Assembly (NCBI GenBank): GCA_015206945.1
Contig: JADEXV010000032.1
Span: forward strand, 1 to 44,665
Length of the DNA: 44,665 bases
Source of the DNA: Nostocales cyanobacterium LEGE 12452
Lineage (GTDB): Bacteria; Cyanobacteriota; Cyanobacteriia; Cyanobacteriales; Nostocaceae
Reading direction: 5' to 3'
A program made the position numbers and the translations under genes. This document shows, piece by piece, positions 9,590 to 18,499 of this stretch (the stretch's first letter is position 1; every line of letters begins with the position of its first letter). A model generated the notes under the pieces. It was given only the letters and a program-made list of their open reading frames with translations, did no database searches and had not been told where the DNA came from.

Positions 9590-10639
9590 ATGACCAAATA
9601 TGACAAGGTTTTTAACTCACCAAAGACATCAGAGGAATCACTAAGTCCAGAGGAAGCGGTGGCGGCGATCGCAACTGTGACTGCGATCGCAGATTCATTT
9701 ATTGAAGAGGTAGATGCCGAAAGTTTAGCGGGTATCCTCTGGGAATTCGAGGTTTTCGAGGAATACTCAGAAGATGAAATTGCAGAAATAGTTGATAGAC
9801 TCATCTCCATTGCAGAAGAAGAGGGAATTGGACCCCTGTTTAATGCCGCCAAAGTATCTCTCTCAGATGAATTAGTACTAGATGGTTTTGCCGCTGGGGT
9901 AATAGTGCTTTTAGACGATGACCTCGCCATTCCCAAACCAAAACAAGCCTACCTGAAAAAGCTACAAGCAGCCTTAGAACTTGAGGATGAAGAAGCAGAG
10001 GAAATCATCAAGGAGGTAATTGCAGCTTTTAAAGAAGCAGAAGATGAAGAATATGCAGATGATGAAGATGAGACAGTAGTCATCGAAGATTTTAGCGAAC
10101 AGACCTATCAATCCCCTTTAGGTAATTTTTCTGTGCCGATTCCGGTCGATCCGCAGCAAGGCGGTAGAATTCAAAGCCAGGAAGGAGTAGTTGGCTTTTC
10201 TGATGACATTGGTACTTTACTGAGAATCGATTATTATCCTTTCCCCCTAGAACAGTTAGAGGAATTGGAGTCTGTCGGACAAGAAGAATATTTACAAACA
10301 ATTTTAGTAGATAAGTATGTACCTCAAGCGATTTTCGCTAATGTACCAGATGCTTCTGTGGAATATACCGAATATCTGGAAAATACTTTGCGAGGTGCTT
10401 ACTACGTGTTAATCGATATGCCCAAAGGTTCCACAATTTCTAAGCAAGAAAATAATGGAACTGCGATCAGATTAGATGCGTACCGAGGGTTGCTCACATT
10501 TATCAGTGGGGAATTTTTGTATATAGTTAGCAGTCAGCACAGCTTTATTAACGGTGAAATCCCCGATTCTGTTGAAGAAGAGGCTGAAGACATCAAGGAA
10601 AGTATTTTAGAGTTTGTTGAGACTATAGAGTTCACTTAA
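9590..10639 (+). CDS. acidic TerB-like domain protein with unknown C-terminal domain
   Basis: The protein has 349 aa and is strongly acidic. Residues about 20-150 are helical, rich in Asp/Glu and arranged like the TerB tellurite-resistance fold (AVAAIATVTAIADSFIEE, DEIAEIVDRLISIAEEEG, LDGFAAGVIVLLDDD). An acidic linker (EAEDEEYADDEDE) follows. Residues about 170-345 form a beta-rich domain beginning YQSPLGNFSVPIPV and containing VGFSDDIGTLLRIDYYPFP. I do not recognise the second domain. There is no signal peptide. The start at 9590 has a short AGG about nine bases upstream. TerB-like proteins are often linked to metal binding or membrane-associated stress complexes, but no ter cluster is present here. 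Function unknown. Confidence 0.7.
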   Translation: MTKYDKVFNSPKTSEESLSPEEAVAAIATVTAIADSFIEEVDAESLAGILWEFEVFEEYSEDEIAEIVDRLISIAEEEGIGPLFNAAKVSLSDELVLDGFAAGVIVLLDDDLAIPKPKQAYLKKLQAALELEDEEAEEIIKEVIAAFKEAEDEEYADDEDETVVIEDFSEQTYQSPLGNFSVPIPVDPQQGGRIQSQEGVVGFSDDIGTLLRIDYYPFPLEQLEELESVGQEEYLQTILVDKYVPQAIFANVPDASVEYTEYLENTLRGAYYVLIDMPKGSTISKQENNGTAIRLDAYRGLLTFISGEFLYIVSSQHSFINGEIPDSVEEEAEDIKESILEFVETIEFT

Positions 10640-11107
10640 GTAGATCGGCGCAATTAAAGCTAACTGGTGAAGGCTGTCATTTGTCATTAGTAAGGACTTT
10701 TAGCATATTTACGTTTCGTAATATACTTGGGTTTTTCCGCGCCAACTTACTTAAAGTCTTTCATTCATTCGTAGCGAATTAAATTTGGTAAGATTCTGCG
10801 ATACCAATGCATCCGCTTGCATTAGATACAGCAGGAGTCAAACAGTCTTTGTACCTAGCTTTGAGACTTAGTTTGTGTACTTCACTTTCCTGGAAATCCG
10901 CTGTATGTGCTGAAAAAGAATAGAGGGACGTGGCAGTGCTACGTCTCTACAACGGTTCTGGATAACGCATATTTAATTTCACCAGAGTATATTCGCCCTG
11001 GCTTCGCTCATGTGATGTACATTTGGAAAGGGCAATGTCTGACGACAAGTTCGGAGAAGACAAGAAGTCTCCGGCTCTGCACTGGGTGTCTACGCTTATA
11101 ATTTTTC
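10640..11107. other. intergenic region with a partial MITE-like copy
   Basis: A 468-bp gap. It includes a near-palindrome around GCATCCGCTTGCAT (10807-10820) and the degenerate MITE-like copy at 10908-10987. The remainder up to the kinase start shows no gene. Short frames here are made of repeat DNA. Confidence 0.4.
10908..10987 (+). mobile_element. degenerate copy of a short MITE-like element
   Basis: It shares with 36069-36154 (opposite orientation) the palindromic core around GGCAGTGCTACGTCTCTAC followed by GGTTCTGGATAACGCATA and TTTAATTTC. The outer ends are decayed compared with the other copy. It lies about 120 bases upstream of the kinase gene. Confidence 0.6.
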
Positions 11108-12922
11108 ATGACAATAACCCTGCTGAACAATCGCTATCAAGTTATCCAGGTAATCGGCGCTGGTGGGTTTGGCGAAACCTTTCTAGCAGAAGATGTTCAC
11201 ATGCCTTCTCGCCGTCGCTGTGTAATCAAGCAACTAAAACCGATAACCAATAATGACCCGCAAACCTACCAACTTATCCAACAAAGGTTTGAACGGGAAG
11301 CCGCAACCTTGGAGTATTTGGGTGAAAGTAGTCACCAAATTCCCAAACTCTACGCCTACTTTTCTGAGAATGGACAATTTTATCTCGTCCAAGAATGGAT
11401 TCACGGCCAAACCCTGACAAAAATTGTCGAAGCCAAAGGATTTGAGAGTGAAACTGCTGTTCGGCAAATTCTCTTGAGTCTGCTTTCAGTTTTAGATTAT
11501 GTCCACAGCAAAGGCATTATTCATCGGGATATCAAGCCAGATAACATTATTCTGCGTTCTATTGATAACGAGCCAGTTTTGATTGATTTTGGTGCAGTCA
11601 AAGAAACAATCCGTTCAGTGGTGAATTCTCCAGGATACCCCACGCGATCGCTTGTTATTGGTACGCCGGGATATATGCCTAGCGAACAAGCCGTTGGCCG
11701 CCCAGTTTATGCCACCGATATCTACAGTTTAGGTTTAACGGCAATTTATCTGCTGACTGGTAAACACCCGCAAGAACTAGTAACCGATCTAAAAACTGGG
11801 GAAATACTTTGGCAGCAGCACGTCCCTAACGTCTCTTCCCAATTGGCGGCGGTACTGAATCAGGCAATTAAGCCTCATGCTGGCGATCGCTACAGTACTG
11901 CCAGTAAAATGCTATATGCCTTGCAGTCTGCTACTAATATACCTACTGATTTAACTACAAATACTCCCACAGTTAGTTTTTCTCCCAATGCATCGACTCG
12001 ACAAACCCAGCCATTATATTCTCCGCAAAACAATTCTGCGATTCCAGGTTCTTCCTCTCCTAGAAACTGGCAAAAACCTGCTGTGATTGTTGGCAGTTTA
12101 CTCATAGGTGGGTTGATTGGTGCAGTAGTAATTCCTACCATCATTCGTCAGCAACAACCAGAAACAAACATTGCCACAAGTCCCACGCCATCGCCAGAAT
12201 CTTTTCCCACTCCTGCATCTACCGAACCATCTATTTCCCCTCAAACTTCTCCAGTTCCAGTTATCCCTAGCTCATCACCACGACAGCGGCCAACCTCTAA
12301 TTCCCCAGTTGTACCCATACCACAGCCAGAAAAAGAGCCTGTCACTTCAGATACTCCTGCGCCCGTAGTAACATCCACGCCACAGCCAGAACCAGAGAAT
12401 GAAGCAAGTGCAATTCCCACACCAGAAGCGCGTTCCACACCACAAAACAAGCCGCGTAGTAAATTAGCTGCCACTGCCAGCAGACAAAGCGTTCCCGCAT
12501 TCCCTACAGGTACAACAAGAAACATTGTAGAAGCTACCCTCGGCAAACCAAATCAAGATTTAAGAGGCGCATGGGGCAACACTCGTGCTGTCGTTTACAA
12601 ACTTGTGCCAAACAAAATTGACCTTGGCTACTTATTCGATCGCAATTCTAAAACGCTGCGTCAAACTGAGGTATCTTTTGCCCAATCGGTAGACCCAGAA
12701 GTAATGGAAACTACCTTAAATGGAATGTTAACAGGGCAAGCCACTGAAGAAATTAAGCAGGGGCTCAAACAGGTACAACAGCGCCAATCGGATAATTTTA
12801 GTTTTAAAAATGGCTCAGTCAAGGGTCAAATTATCCGCCAAGAATGTAATTTTATTTACATCAGCATTTGGGATGCAGATTTACATGATTTTGTAAATCC
12901 ATCTACAGCCAAACAGTGTTAA
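11108..12922 (+). CDS. membrane-anchored Ser/Thr protein kinase (Hanks type)
   Basis: The protein has 604 aa. The N-terminal kinase domain is about residues 8-275: Gly-rich loop GAGGFGETF, ATP-binding Lys41, catalytic HRDIKPDN (Asp141), DFG (Asp160) and GTPGYMPSEQA. A Ser/Thr/Gln linker leads to one membrane helix (324-346, AVIVGSLLIGGLIGAVVIP). A long Pro/Ser/Thr-rich stretch follows, then a globular C-terminal domain (about 455-604) starting PAFPTGTTRNIVEATLGKPN, presumably on the far side of the membrane. This layout is common among cyanobacterial SpkA/PknA-like kinases. The start at 11108 is the only ATG before the Gly-loop. Ligand and substrates unknown. Monocistronic. Confidence 0.93.
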   Translation: MTITLLNNRYQVIQVIGAGGFGETFLAEDVHMPSRRRCVIKQLKPITNNDPQTYQLIQQRFEREAATLEYLGESSHQIPKLYAYFSENGQFYLVQEWIHGQTLTKIVEAKGFESETAVRQILLSLLSVLDYVHSKGIIHRDIKPDNIILRSIDNEPVLIDFGAVKETIRSVVNSPGYPTRSLVIGTPGYMPSEQAVGRPVYATDIYSLGLTAIYLLTGKHPQELVTDLKTGEILWQQHVPNVSSQLAAVLNQAIKPHAGDRYSTASKMLYALQSATNIPTDLTTNTPTVSFSPNASTRQTQPLYSPQNNSAIPGSSSPRNWQKPAVIVGSLLIGGLIGAVVIPTIIRQQQPETNIATSPTPSPESFPTPASTEPSISPQTSPVPVIPSSSPRQRPTSNSPVVPIPQPEKEPVTSDTPAPVVTSTPQPEPENEASAIPTPEARSTPQNKPRSKLAATASRQSVPAFPTGTTRNIVEATLGKPNQDLRGAWGNTRAVVYKLVPNKIDLGYLFDRNSKTLRQTEVSFAQSVDPEVMETTLNGMLTGQATEEIKQGLKQVQQRQSDNFSFKNGSVKGQIIRQECNFIYISIWDADLHDFVNPSTAKQC

Positions 12923-13308
12923 TTTTCTGGCAAACACCATTCTCGAAAGTTAGATTTTTGTATCCTAGAAGACAGACCCAGTATTCAACATAGTGATCAA
13001 AAAACTGACTTTATTCGGCTACAATCAAGATAATTTCAGTCTTACCAAATACAAAAACCCAATTTTTAGAATTAGTGTATTTGTTTTTTAGATTTTACAA
13101 CTAAACCTATAAAAACCTGTCTTTCTCATGCCTAATTCCCCATACGTATTGTCAAACTGAGTTTCAAATTCTTAATCTTCATAAAGTTATAAATACCATT
13201 ATTAAGTTTTTAATAATACTTGTCTCAGCTTCTACATTCATGTCGTAAAGTTCGATTGGAATTGTGTAATCTGAAGACAGCAAAGCTAAATTATTCAATT
13301 GAGGTCTG
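12923..13308. other. intergenic region, 386 bp
   Basis: AT-rich DNA between two plus-strand genes, with several A/T runs. It presumably contains the promoter of the small downstream gene. No repeat, RNA or operator recognised. Confidence 0.3.
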
Positions 13309-13527
13309 ATGACTCCTACAATCATGCGTCAGCTTTGGTCAGTGGTTGAAACCGCTCAAGCCAAGCTACTTTTACAACTGGATGATGCTAGCTTGGTGCA
13401 GTGGTTAGTGAAACAAACCGAAACGCAAGTGTTGTTAGATTCTAACGAAACTGATTTTCTTAGCCACTACATTCAATCTCGACTAGCCCTTATACGCGAT
13501 CTTGCCCATGAACGCCAGTGTTCATGA
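13309..13527 (+). CDS. conserved small hypothetical protein, 72 aa
   Basis: A short soluble, probably all-helical protein. It contains LWSVVETAQAKLLLQLDDASLVQWLVKQ and ends in a conserved-looking helix (FLSHYIQSRLALIRDLAHER). The composition looks like a folded protein, and a GAGG Shine-Dalgarno sequence sits six bases before the ATG at 13309. A second in-frame ATG at 13324 is an alternative start. No domain family recognised. It converges on ribD. Confidence 0.7.
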   Translation: MTPTIMRQLWSVVETAQAKLLLQLDDASLVQWLVKQTETQVLLDSNETDFLSHYIQSRLALIRDLAHERQCS

Positions 13528-13587
13528 TGCCTACGGTGGGCTACGCCAACGCAAAATCAAGATAAATAGATTGATCGTCAAGCGTTA

Positions 13588-14805
13588 TTACTGTTGACTA
13601 TTAGCTTTTTGGGACAAATAACCTTCCACTAAGCAGTCAGAGCCTACTACACGCCAACGAACACGTTCTAAAGACAACGCCTCAGTCATGGTAGTAAGAC
13701 CTAAATCGCCCACTGGTGTGGGAGCAATACTACCACCAATGATTTTTGGGGCAATAAACGCTAAAACTTTTTGCACTGCTCCTTGAGCGATCGCACTAGC
13801 AGCTAAAGTACCACCACACTCCCACAGCACGCTACAAAAACCTCGTTCATATAAGTACGCCATTGCCTTATCTGGTGTCAGTGATGCTAATTCCACCACC
13901 TCCACACCCTGTTTGAGCAACAGTTCTTGAAAATCGGGGTTAGCACCCTTCTGTGTCAACACCAAAGTTGGCGCATCCGCAGTTTGCCATAAATGGGCAC
14001 TTGCCGGTAAGTCGAGATGGCGACTCATCACCACCCGCAGGGGATTATGTGCCCCCACCTGATGGCTGGTTAAGTAAGGATTATCTTGTCGGACTGTATT
14101 ACCGCCGACAATTATGGCATCACAAGCCGCCCGCACTAGATGTACTTCGCTGCGGGCTTCTTGACTTGTTACCCAAGCGCTATGACCAGAGGTAGTAGCA
14201 ATTTTGCCATCTAAAGTCATGGCATATTTTAAAATTCCCAAAGGTCGCTTATGGAGAATGCGATGCACAAAAGCTTCATTTAGCTGACGGCAGGCTTCCT
14301 CTTCTACTCCAACCAACACTTCAATCCCCGCCGCTCGTAAACGGGCGATGCCACCTCCAGCCACCAGTGGATTGGGATCAACCATACCCACCACTACTTT
14401 TGCCACCCCTGCTTCGATCAATCCTTCCGAACAAGGGGGAGTACGCCCATAGTGATTGCAAGGTTCGAGGCTAACATAGATTGTTGCACCACGAGAGCGA
14501 TCGCCTGCTGCTTTTAAGGCAAACACTTCTGCATGAGGCTCACCTGCGCGAGGATGAAATCCTTCGCCGACAATCTCGCCATCCTTGACAATCACCGCTC
14601 CCACTAGCGGATTTGGCGAAGTCCGCCCTAAAGCGCGACGGGCCAGTTCCAAACACCGCAGCATCATGCGAGAGTCAAAATCAGTTCCTACCTTTGGCTT
14701 CGGTGGTGAATTCGAGCCAGCTACTGACTCCACTATTGGTGTATTTTCCTGAGTGTAATTTGGTAAGGATGCATCTGCTTGAGCGACCACTGGGGAATTA
14801 TCCAT
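13588..14805 (-). CDS. ribD: bifunctional riboflavin biosynthesis deaminase/reductase RibD
   Basis: This enzyme catalyses two consecutive steps of riboflavin synthesis: deamination of diaminohydroxyphosphoribosylaminopyrimidine, then NADPH-dependent reduction of the ribosyl side chain. The N-terminal deaminase domain has the zinc motif HAEVFAL and EPCNHYGRTPPCSEG (His, Cys, Cys ligands and the catalytic Glu). The C-terminal reductase domain begins at RPLGILKYAMTLDGKIAT. The frame is open to 14859, but I chose the ATG at 14805 (MDNSPVVAQ), giving 405 aa. A still shorter start at MMLRCLELARRALG would match bacterial RibD proteins that lack the leader of about 45 residues. Stands alone, as rib genes usually do in cyanobacteria. 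Confidence 0.95.
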   Translation of the reverse strand: MDNSPVVAQADASLPNYTQENTPIVESVAGSNSPPKPKVGTDFDSRMMLRCLELARRALGRTSPNPLVGAVIVKDGEIVGEGFHPRAGEPHAEVFALKAAGDRSRGATIYVSLEPCNHYGRTPPCSEGLIEAGVAKVVVGMVDPNPLVAGGGIARLRAAGIEVLVGVEEEACRQLNEAFVHRILHKRPLGILKYAMTLDGKIATTSGHSAWVTSQEARSEVHLVRAACDAIIVGGNTVRQDNPYLTSHQVGAHNPLRVVMSRHLDLPASAHLWQTADAPTLVLTQKGANPDFQELLLKQGVEVVELASLTPDKAMAYLYERGFCSVLWECGGTLAASAIAQGAVQKVLAFIAPKIIGGSIAPTPVGDLGLTTMTEALSLERVRWRVVGSDCLVEGYLSQKANSQQ

Positions 14806-15088
14806 AATTTTAGGCAACACTGTAAATATTCTGCACGCGATCGCGCAGCCTCTCCACAAGAGAATCGCGCTTTGCTCCTGATAATTAAACAGTAATATCT
14901 AGGCGCTATTATTGGCTGTCTCAGCTTACATGAGTCTGTAATATTCACACTTACAGTTCACTCTAGCTTGAATCCATATTGCCAGAGGTTGCCCAAATTC
15001 CATAAAAATTTAGGTTACAGGGTACAAAAGATAATTTTCTTTACTGTCACCTGTAACCTATCCCCTTTCTAACTCCTAATTCTTCTAC

Positions 15089-15108
15089 AGACGCGATTCA
15101 TCGCGTCT
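15089..15108. terminator. short palindrome downstream of mreD
   Basis: AGACGCGAT and ATCGCGTCT with a two-base loop, 14 bases past the mreD stop codon. It resembles the palindromes dispersed through Nostoc genomes. A role in ending the mreBCD transcript is possible. Confidence 0.4.
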
Positions 15109-15121
15109 CTAACTCCCTTTA

Positions 15122-15739
15122 CTATTGCTCCAACAATTTTATCCGTTGCCACCAAAGATTCAGGGGATAATAGACCACAGGTGCCCACAGACTACTCAGA
15201 ATGGCAGAGGCGAGAGCGACGCGCTGATAATATGTCCAAATATCTGTTACCTTGCGCTCATTGCCCAGCAAAGTTAATTGCAACCCAAAGATAGTTTCTG
15301 CCAAAACTGCCAAAACAAAGACAATTACAGCAATCGAAATAAAATCTTCTTCGATAAAACGCTGTTTCTGGAGCAGACTAGTTAAAGCCCCCACTATACC
15401 TAAACTGATGGCATGAGTCGGGCTAGGTGATGTCATCGAATCTTGAAGTAGCCCCAGAACTATACCTGCTAATGCTCCGGCAAACACCGTGCGCTTCACA
15501 CTCCAAGCTACCACCCAAATTAATAACCAGTTAGGGCCAATTCCCAACAATTCCATACCTGGGAATCGGGTTGGTAATAATAGTAAACATAACAGTACAG
15601 AACTAGCCGTCACTATCCAACCAAACAACTGACGTATACCGGGATGCCAACGAGCAAGCGGTTGGATTCGGAATTTCGATTTTCGCTCTGACGATTTTGG
15701 CTTTTTCTGCCTGCTACCACTAAATGCAGGAATCTTCAT
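15122..15739 (-). CDS. mreD: rod shape-determining protein MreD
   Basis: The protein has 205 aa. A basic cytoplasmic N-terminus (KKPKSSERKSK) precedes about five membrane helices, typical of MreD, a membrane partner of MreC and MreB in the elongation machinery. The sequence is weakly conserved in the family, so the call rests on size, topology and position as the last gene after mreB and mreC. It starts 25 bases past the mreC stop, so cotranscription is expected. In filamentous cyanobacteria MreBCD affects cell shape but is dispensable, as I recall from work on Anabaena. Confidence 0.9.
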   Translation of the reverse strand: MKIPAFSGSRQKKPKSSERKSKFRIQPLARWHPGIRQLFGWIVTASSVLLCLLLLPTRFPGMELLGIGPNWLLIWVVAWSVKRTVFAGALAGIVLGLLQDSMTSPSPTHAISLGIVGALTSLLQKQRFIEEDFISIAVIVFVLAVLAETIFGLQLTLLGNERKVTDIWTYYQRVALASAILSSLWAPVVYYPLNLWWQRIKLLEQ

Positions 15740-15764
15740 TTTTCTATGGATTTTTTCAAAGAAT

Positions 15765-16559
15765 TTACTTAGACTTTTGCGGTACTGGATTTGCCGACTC
15801 TTGGTTTTCTGGCTTGGGATAAACAGCTACCCAATCGAGAGAGCGGATTGGCGGAAAAAGCTCAATTTTTGCCACTGATGCTGGGAGTTTCTTTAAATCC
15901 AGCGACTTAATTCGTCCTACTGCCAAACCAGAGGGAAATTTCTGACTATAAGTAGATGTGGAAACTAAATCTCCTACTTTGACATTTGGAACTTTTTCAT
16001 AAAACTCCAATACAGCTTCAGCAGAAGAATCTCCTCGCAAAACGCCTTTAGCTGCTGTGCGGCTAATTGATACACCCACTTGACTTTTGAGATCGCTGAT
16101 TAACAACACGCGGCTAGTATTAGGAGTTACACTCTCCACCAGACCCACCAATCCGCCTTCTGCCTTGACTACGAAGCCTTCCTGAATCCCCGCATTCGCA
16201 CCGCGATTCAGGGTAACTTGTTGCCACCATTGGTCAGCACTACGTCCTACCACCCGTGCTGGAATTGGACGTGATGCCAGCGGCTCTTTTTCCACATAGC
16301 CTAATAAATCCTGTAACTTTGTCTTTTGACTTTCCAAATCTACTATACGGGTTTGCAATTCCATCATCCGGGCATCTCTGAGACGTTCTTCTGGAGTTGG
16401 CCCTGACTGCAACATCTCTAATGGACGAGTAATTGCTTGGTATGTCTCAAGCACTAGTTCACCTTGAGTCTGTCGCAATATCCAAGCACTACCAAGTGCT
16501 AAAGCTAACAACCCAATTTGCAACCCTTTACGATCCCACCAACGCCGTATTGTCACCAT
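15765..16559 (-). CDS. mreC: rod shape-determining protein MreC
   Basis: The protein has 264 aa: a short basic N-terminus, one membrane helix (GLLALALGSAWIL), a coiled coil around residues 55-90 (RMMELQTRIVDLESQKTKL), then the periplasmic beta-barrel domain with ARVVGRSADQWWQQVTLNRG and GLVGLVESVTPNTSRVLLI, matching MreC. It links cytoplasmic MreB to the periplasmic wall synthases. It lies between mreB and mreD. The ATG at 16559 immediately precedes the basic tail and helix, so the start is secure. The 100-bp gap to mreB holds a small tandem repeat (AAATAGAACTC-like, 16611-16643). Confidence 0.95.
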   Translation of the reverse strand: MVTIRRWWDRKGLQIGLLALALGSAWILRQTQGELVLETYQAITRPLEMLQSGPTPEERLRDARMMELQTRIVDLESQKTKLQDLLGYVEKEPLASRPIPARVVGRSADQWWQQVTLNRGANAGIQEGFVVKAEGGLVGLVESVTPNTSRVLLISDLKSQVGVSISRTAAKGVLRGDSSAEAVLEFYEKVPNVKVGDLVSTSTYSQKFPSGLAVGRIKSLDLKKLPASVAKIELFPPIRSLDWVAVYPKPENQESANPVPQKSK

Positions 16560-16610
16560 ATATACCTCTATATACTTATATAAATTAAGTTCTACTTGGA
16601 TTCTATTTAT

Positions 16611-16643
16611 ATAGAACCCAAATAGAACTCAAATAGAACTCAA
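16611..16643. repeat. short tandem repeat between mreB and mreC
   Basis: About three imperfect copies of AAATAGAACTC, ten to eleven bases each. It lies in the mreB-mreC spacer and could influence coupling of the two genes. No known function. Confidence 0.6.
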
Positions 16644-16659
16644 TTCTGATATTTTTTTG

Positions 16660-17703
16660 CTACATATTGCGAGAGCTTTCGGTAACAACTCGTTCCAACT
16701 GTTTAAAGTTTTCTAACACACGACCTGTTCCCAGCACAACACAGCTCAAAGGATCGGCAGCAATATGAGTAATAATCCCTGTTTCATGGCTAATGAGGGT
16801 ATCTATGCCTTTGAGCAAAGCACCGCCACCAGCTAACATAATACCTCTGTCAATAATATCTGCTGCCAGTTCTGGCGGTGTGCGTTCCAATGTCCGCTTC
16901 ACAGCTTCGATAATTACTGATAGCGGTTCTAACATGCTTTCACGAATTTCTGGGGCTTTGATGGTTACAGTTCGCGGTAGACCCGAAAGCAGGTGTAAGC
17001 CTCGGACTTCCATCATCGCGTCATTATCATCATTAGTCGGATAGGCAGAACCAAGCCGAATCTTGATTTCCTCGGCAGTACGTTCACCAATGACTAAGTT
17101 ATGAACTTTCTTAATATACTGAACGATCGCATCAGTCAGTTCATCTCCAGCAATGCGCACTGATTCGCTGATTACCGTACCTTGAAGACTCAGCACTGCA
17201 ACTTCTGTTGTGCCACCACCAATATCGATGATCATATTGCCTGTAGCTTCGGCAACAGGTAGTCCTGCACCAATAGCCGCAGCTACAGGTTCATCGATTA
17301 AATAGACTTTTCTTGCTCCTGCTTGGTGAGCCGCATCCATCACCGCTCGTCTTTCTACTCCTGTAACGCCACTGGGAATACCAATGACAATTCGGGGTAG
17401 GATTAAAGATTTACCTTCATTTACACGCTGAATAAAGCTTTTCAGCATCAGCTCGGCGATATCAAAGTCAGCGATTACACCATCCCGCAAAGGGCGGAGA
17501 GCAATCACATTTCCCGGTGTGCGACCGAGCATTTTTTTAGCTTCTTCTCCTACTGCTAGTGCAACCTTTTCGTTGACATCGATAGCAACTACAGAAGGTT
17601 CTTGTAGTACAATACCTTTACCAGATACATAAACCAGGGTGTTCGCGGTACCGAGGTCGATACCCATATCCCATGAAGTGCGAAAGTTCCTAAAAATACC
17701 CAC
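16660..17703 (-). CDS. mreB: actin-like cell shape protein MreB
   Basis: This 347-aa bacterial actin guides cell-wall elongation. It shows the actin-fold nucleotide motifs: phosphate 1 GIDLGTANTLVYV, phosphate 2 MIIDIGGGTTEVAVLS and the adenosine motif GIMLAGGGALLKGI. The length matches MreB (about 330-350). The start is a GTG at 17703, giving MGIFRNFRTSWDMGIDLGT, the N-terminus expected of cyanobacterial MreB. It is first in the mreB-mreC-mreD operon and divergent from ssb across a 337-bp AT-rich region. Confidence 0.97.
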   Translation of the reverse strand: MGIFRNFRTSWDMGIDLGTANTLVYVSGKGIVLQEPSVVAIDVNEKVALAVGEEAKKMLGRTPGNVIALRPLRDGVIADFDIAELMLKSFIQRVNEGKSLILPRIVIGIPSGVTGVERRAVMDAAHQAGARKVYLIDEPVAAAIGAGLPVAEATGNMIIDIGGGTTEVAVLSLQGTVISESVRIAGDELTDAIVQYIKKVHNLVIGERTAEEIKIRLGSAYPTNDDNDAMMEVRGLHLLSGLPRTVTIKAPEIRESMLEPLSVIIEAVKRTLERTPPELAADIIDRGIMLAGGGALLKGIDTLISHETGIITHIAADPLSCVVLGTGRVLENFKQLERVVTESSRNM

Positions 17704-18040
17704 GCGTCTGTAAGCCCCCTATGTGCGATACTTTTTGACTACAACGGTAATAGTTAATTGTGCCGGATTTGATAAAGTTCTTATCCTGAGTTGAGTCAGT
17801 TAGACTATATTTTTATATGATTCCCAGGAATATGTAGTATGTCTCAAGCCCCGTACTTTTTGATATTCTCTGGTTAGATTAGTATATCCGTATATTTTTA
17901 TGTGTTTCTCCAAATAGTGTGTATAAATTTTCAAGTCAATTATATTGTTAACTGTTTAACACATTATTTTCAAGTCTTTCACAATTCGCTATGATGAAAG
18001 TCGAAATTGCTAAGTACGTTTGTACTGAAGAGTAACGCAC
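17704..18040. other. divergent promoter region between mreB and ssb
   Basis: A 337-bp, strongly AT-rich region that must carry promoters in both directions. Several TATATTTTTAT-like runs could serve as -10 elements, but I cannot assign one with confidence. Confidence 0.35.
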
Positions 18041-18403
18041 ATGAGTATTAATATTGTCACCCTTGTTGGTCGTGTCGGTGGCGACCCTGATATAAAATAT
18101 TTTGAATCCGGTAGTGTGAAGTGTAGATTGACACTAGCGGTAAAAAGGCGATCGCGCAACAGCGATGAACCTGACTGGTTCACGCTGGAGTTATGGGATA
18201 AGACGGCTGAGGTAGCAGGTAATTATGTCCGAAAGGGAAGCTTAATCGGCATAAAAGGTTCCTTAAAGTTTGACACATGGAGCGATCGCCAAACAGGAGC
18301 AAACCGTTCTACACCCATTATTAGAGTAGACCAATTAGATTTATTAGGCTCTAAGCGAGATGGAGAAGGCGGTACAGGAGATATGTCTTCAGAACATTTT
18401 TAA
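18041..18403 (+). CDS. ssb: single-stranded DNA-binding protein
   Basis: The protein has 120 aa and one OB fold. It begins MSINIVTLVGRVGGDPDIKYFESG with SVKCRLTLAVKRR, and contains WFTLELWDKTAEVAGNYVRKGSLIGIKGSLKFD, the SSB signature. It binds single-stranded DNA in replication and repair. The usual acidic C-terminal tail with a DDDxPF-like tip is absent; the protein ends in GDMSSEHF. Short SSBs without the canonical tip are typical of cyanobacteria as far as I recall. The ATG at 18041 is preceded by an AAGAG. It is monocistronic, followed by an inverted repeat and heptamer repeats. Confidence 0.93.
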   Translation: MSINIVTLVGRVGGDPDIKYFESGSVKCRLTLAVKRRSRNSDEPDWFTLELWDKTAEVAGNYVRKGSLIGIKGSLKFDTWSDRQTGANRSTPIIRVDQLDLLGSKRDGEGGTGDMSSEHF

Positions 18404-18435
18404 TTAATTGGGAATTGGGCATTGGGCATTGATTA

Positions 18436-18499
18436 TTAGTCCTTTGCCCTAACAAAGGACAAAGGACTAATGACAAATGACTAATGACTAATAACTAAT
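18436..18499. repeat. inverted repeat plus STRR heptamers between ssb and SIMPL gene
   Basis: An exact 11-bp inverted pair (TTAGTCCTTTG / CAAAGGACTAA, 18436-18446 and 18460-18470) runs into heptamers of the AATGACT type up to 18499. The repeats supply the last codons and the stop codon of the convergent SIMPL gene. The hairpin probably also serves as a terminator. Confidence 0.7.

Noticed and set aside
10907..11253. Two short frames before the kinase gene
   Set aside because: The first lies over the MITE-like repeat; the second overlaps the kinase start in another frame. Neither looks like a protein.
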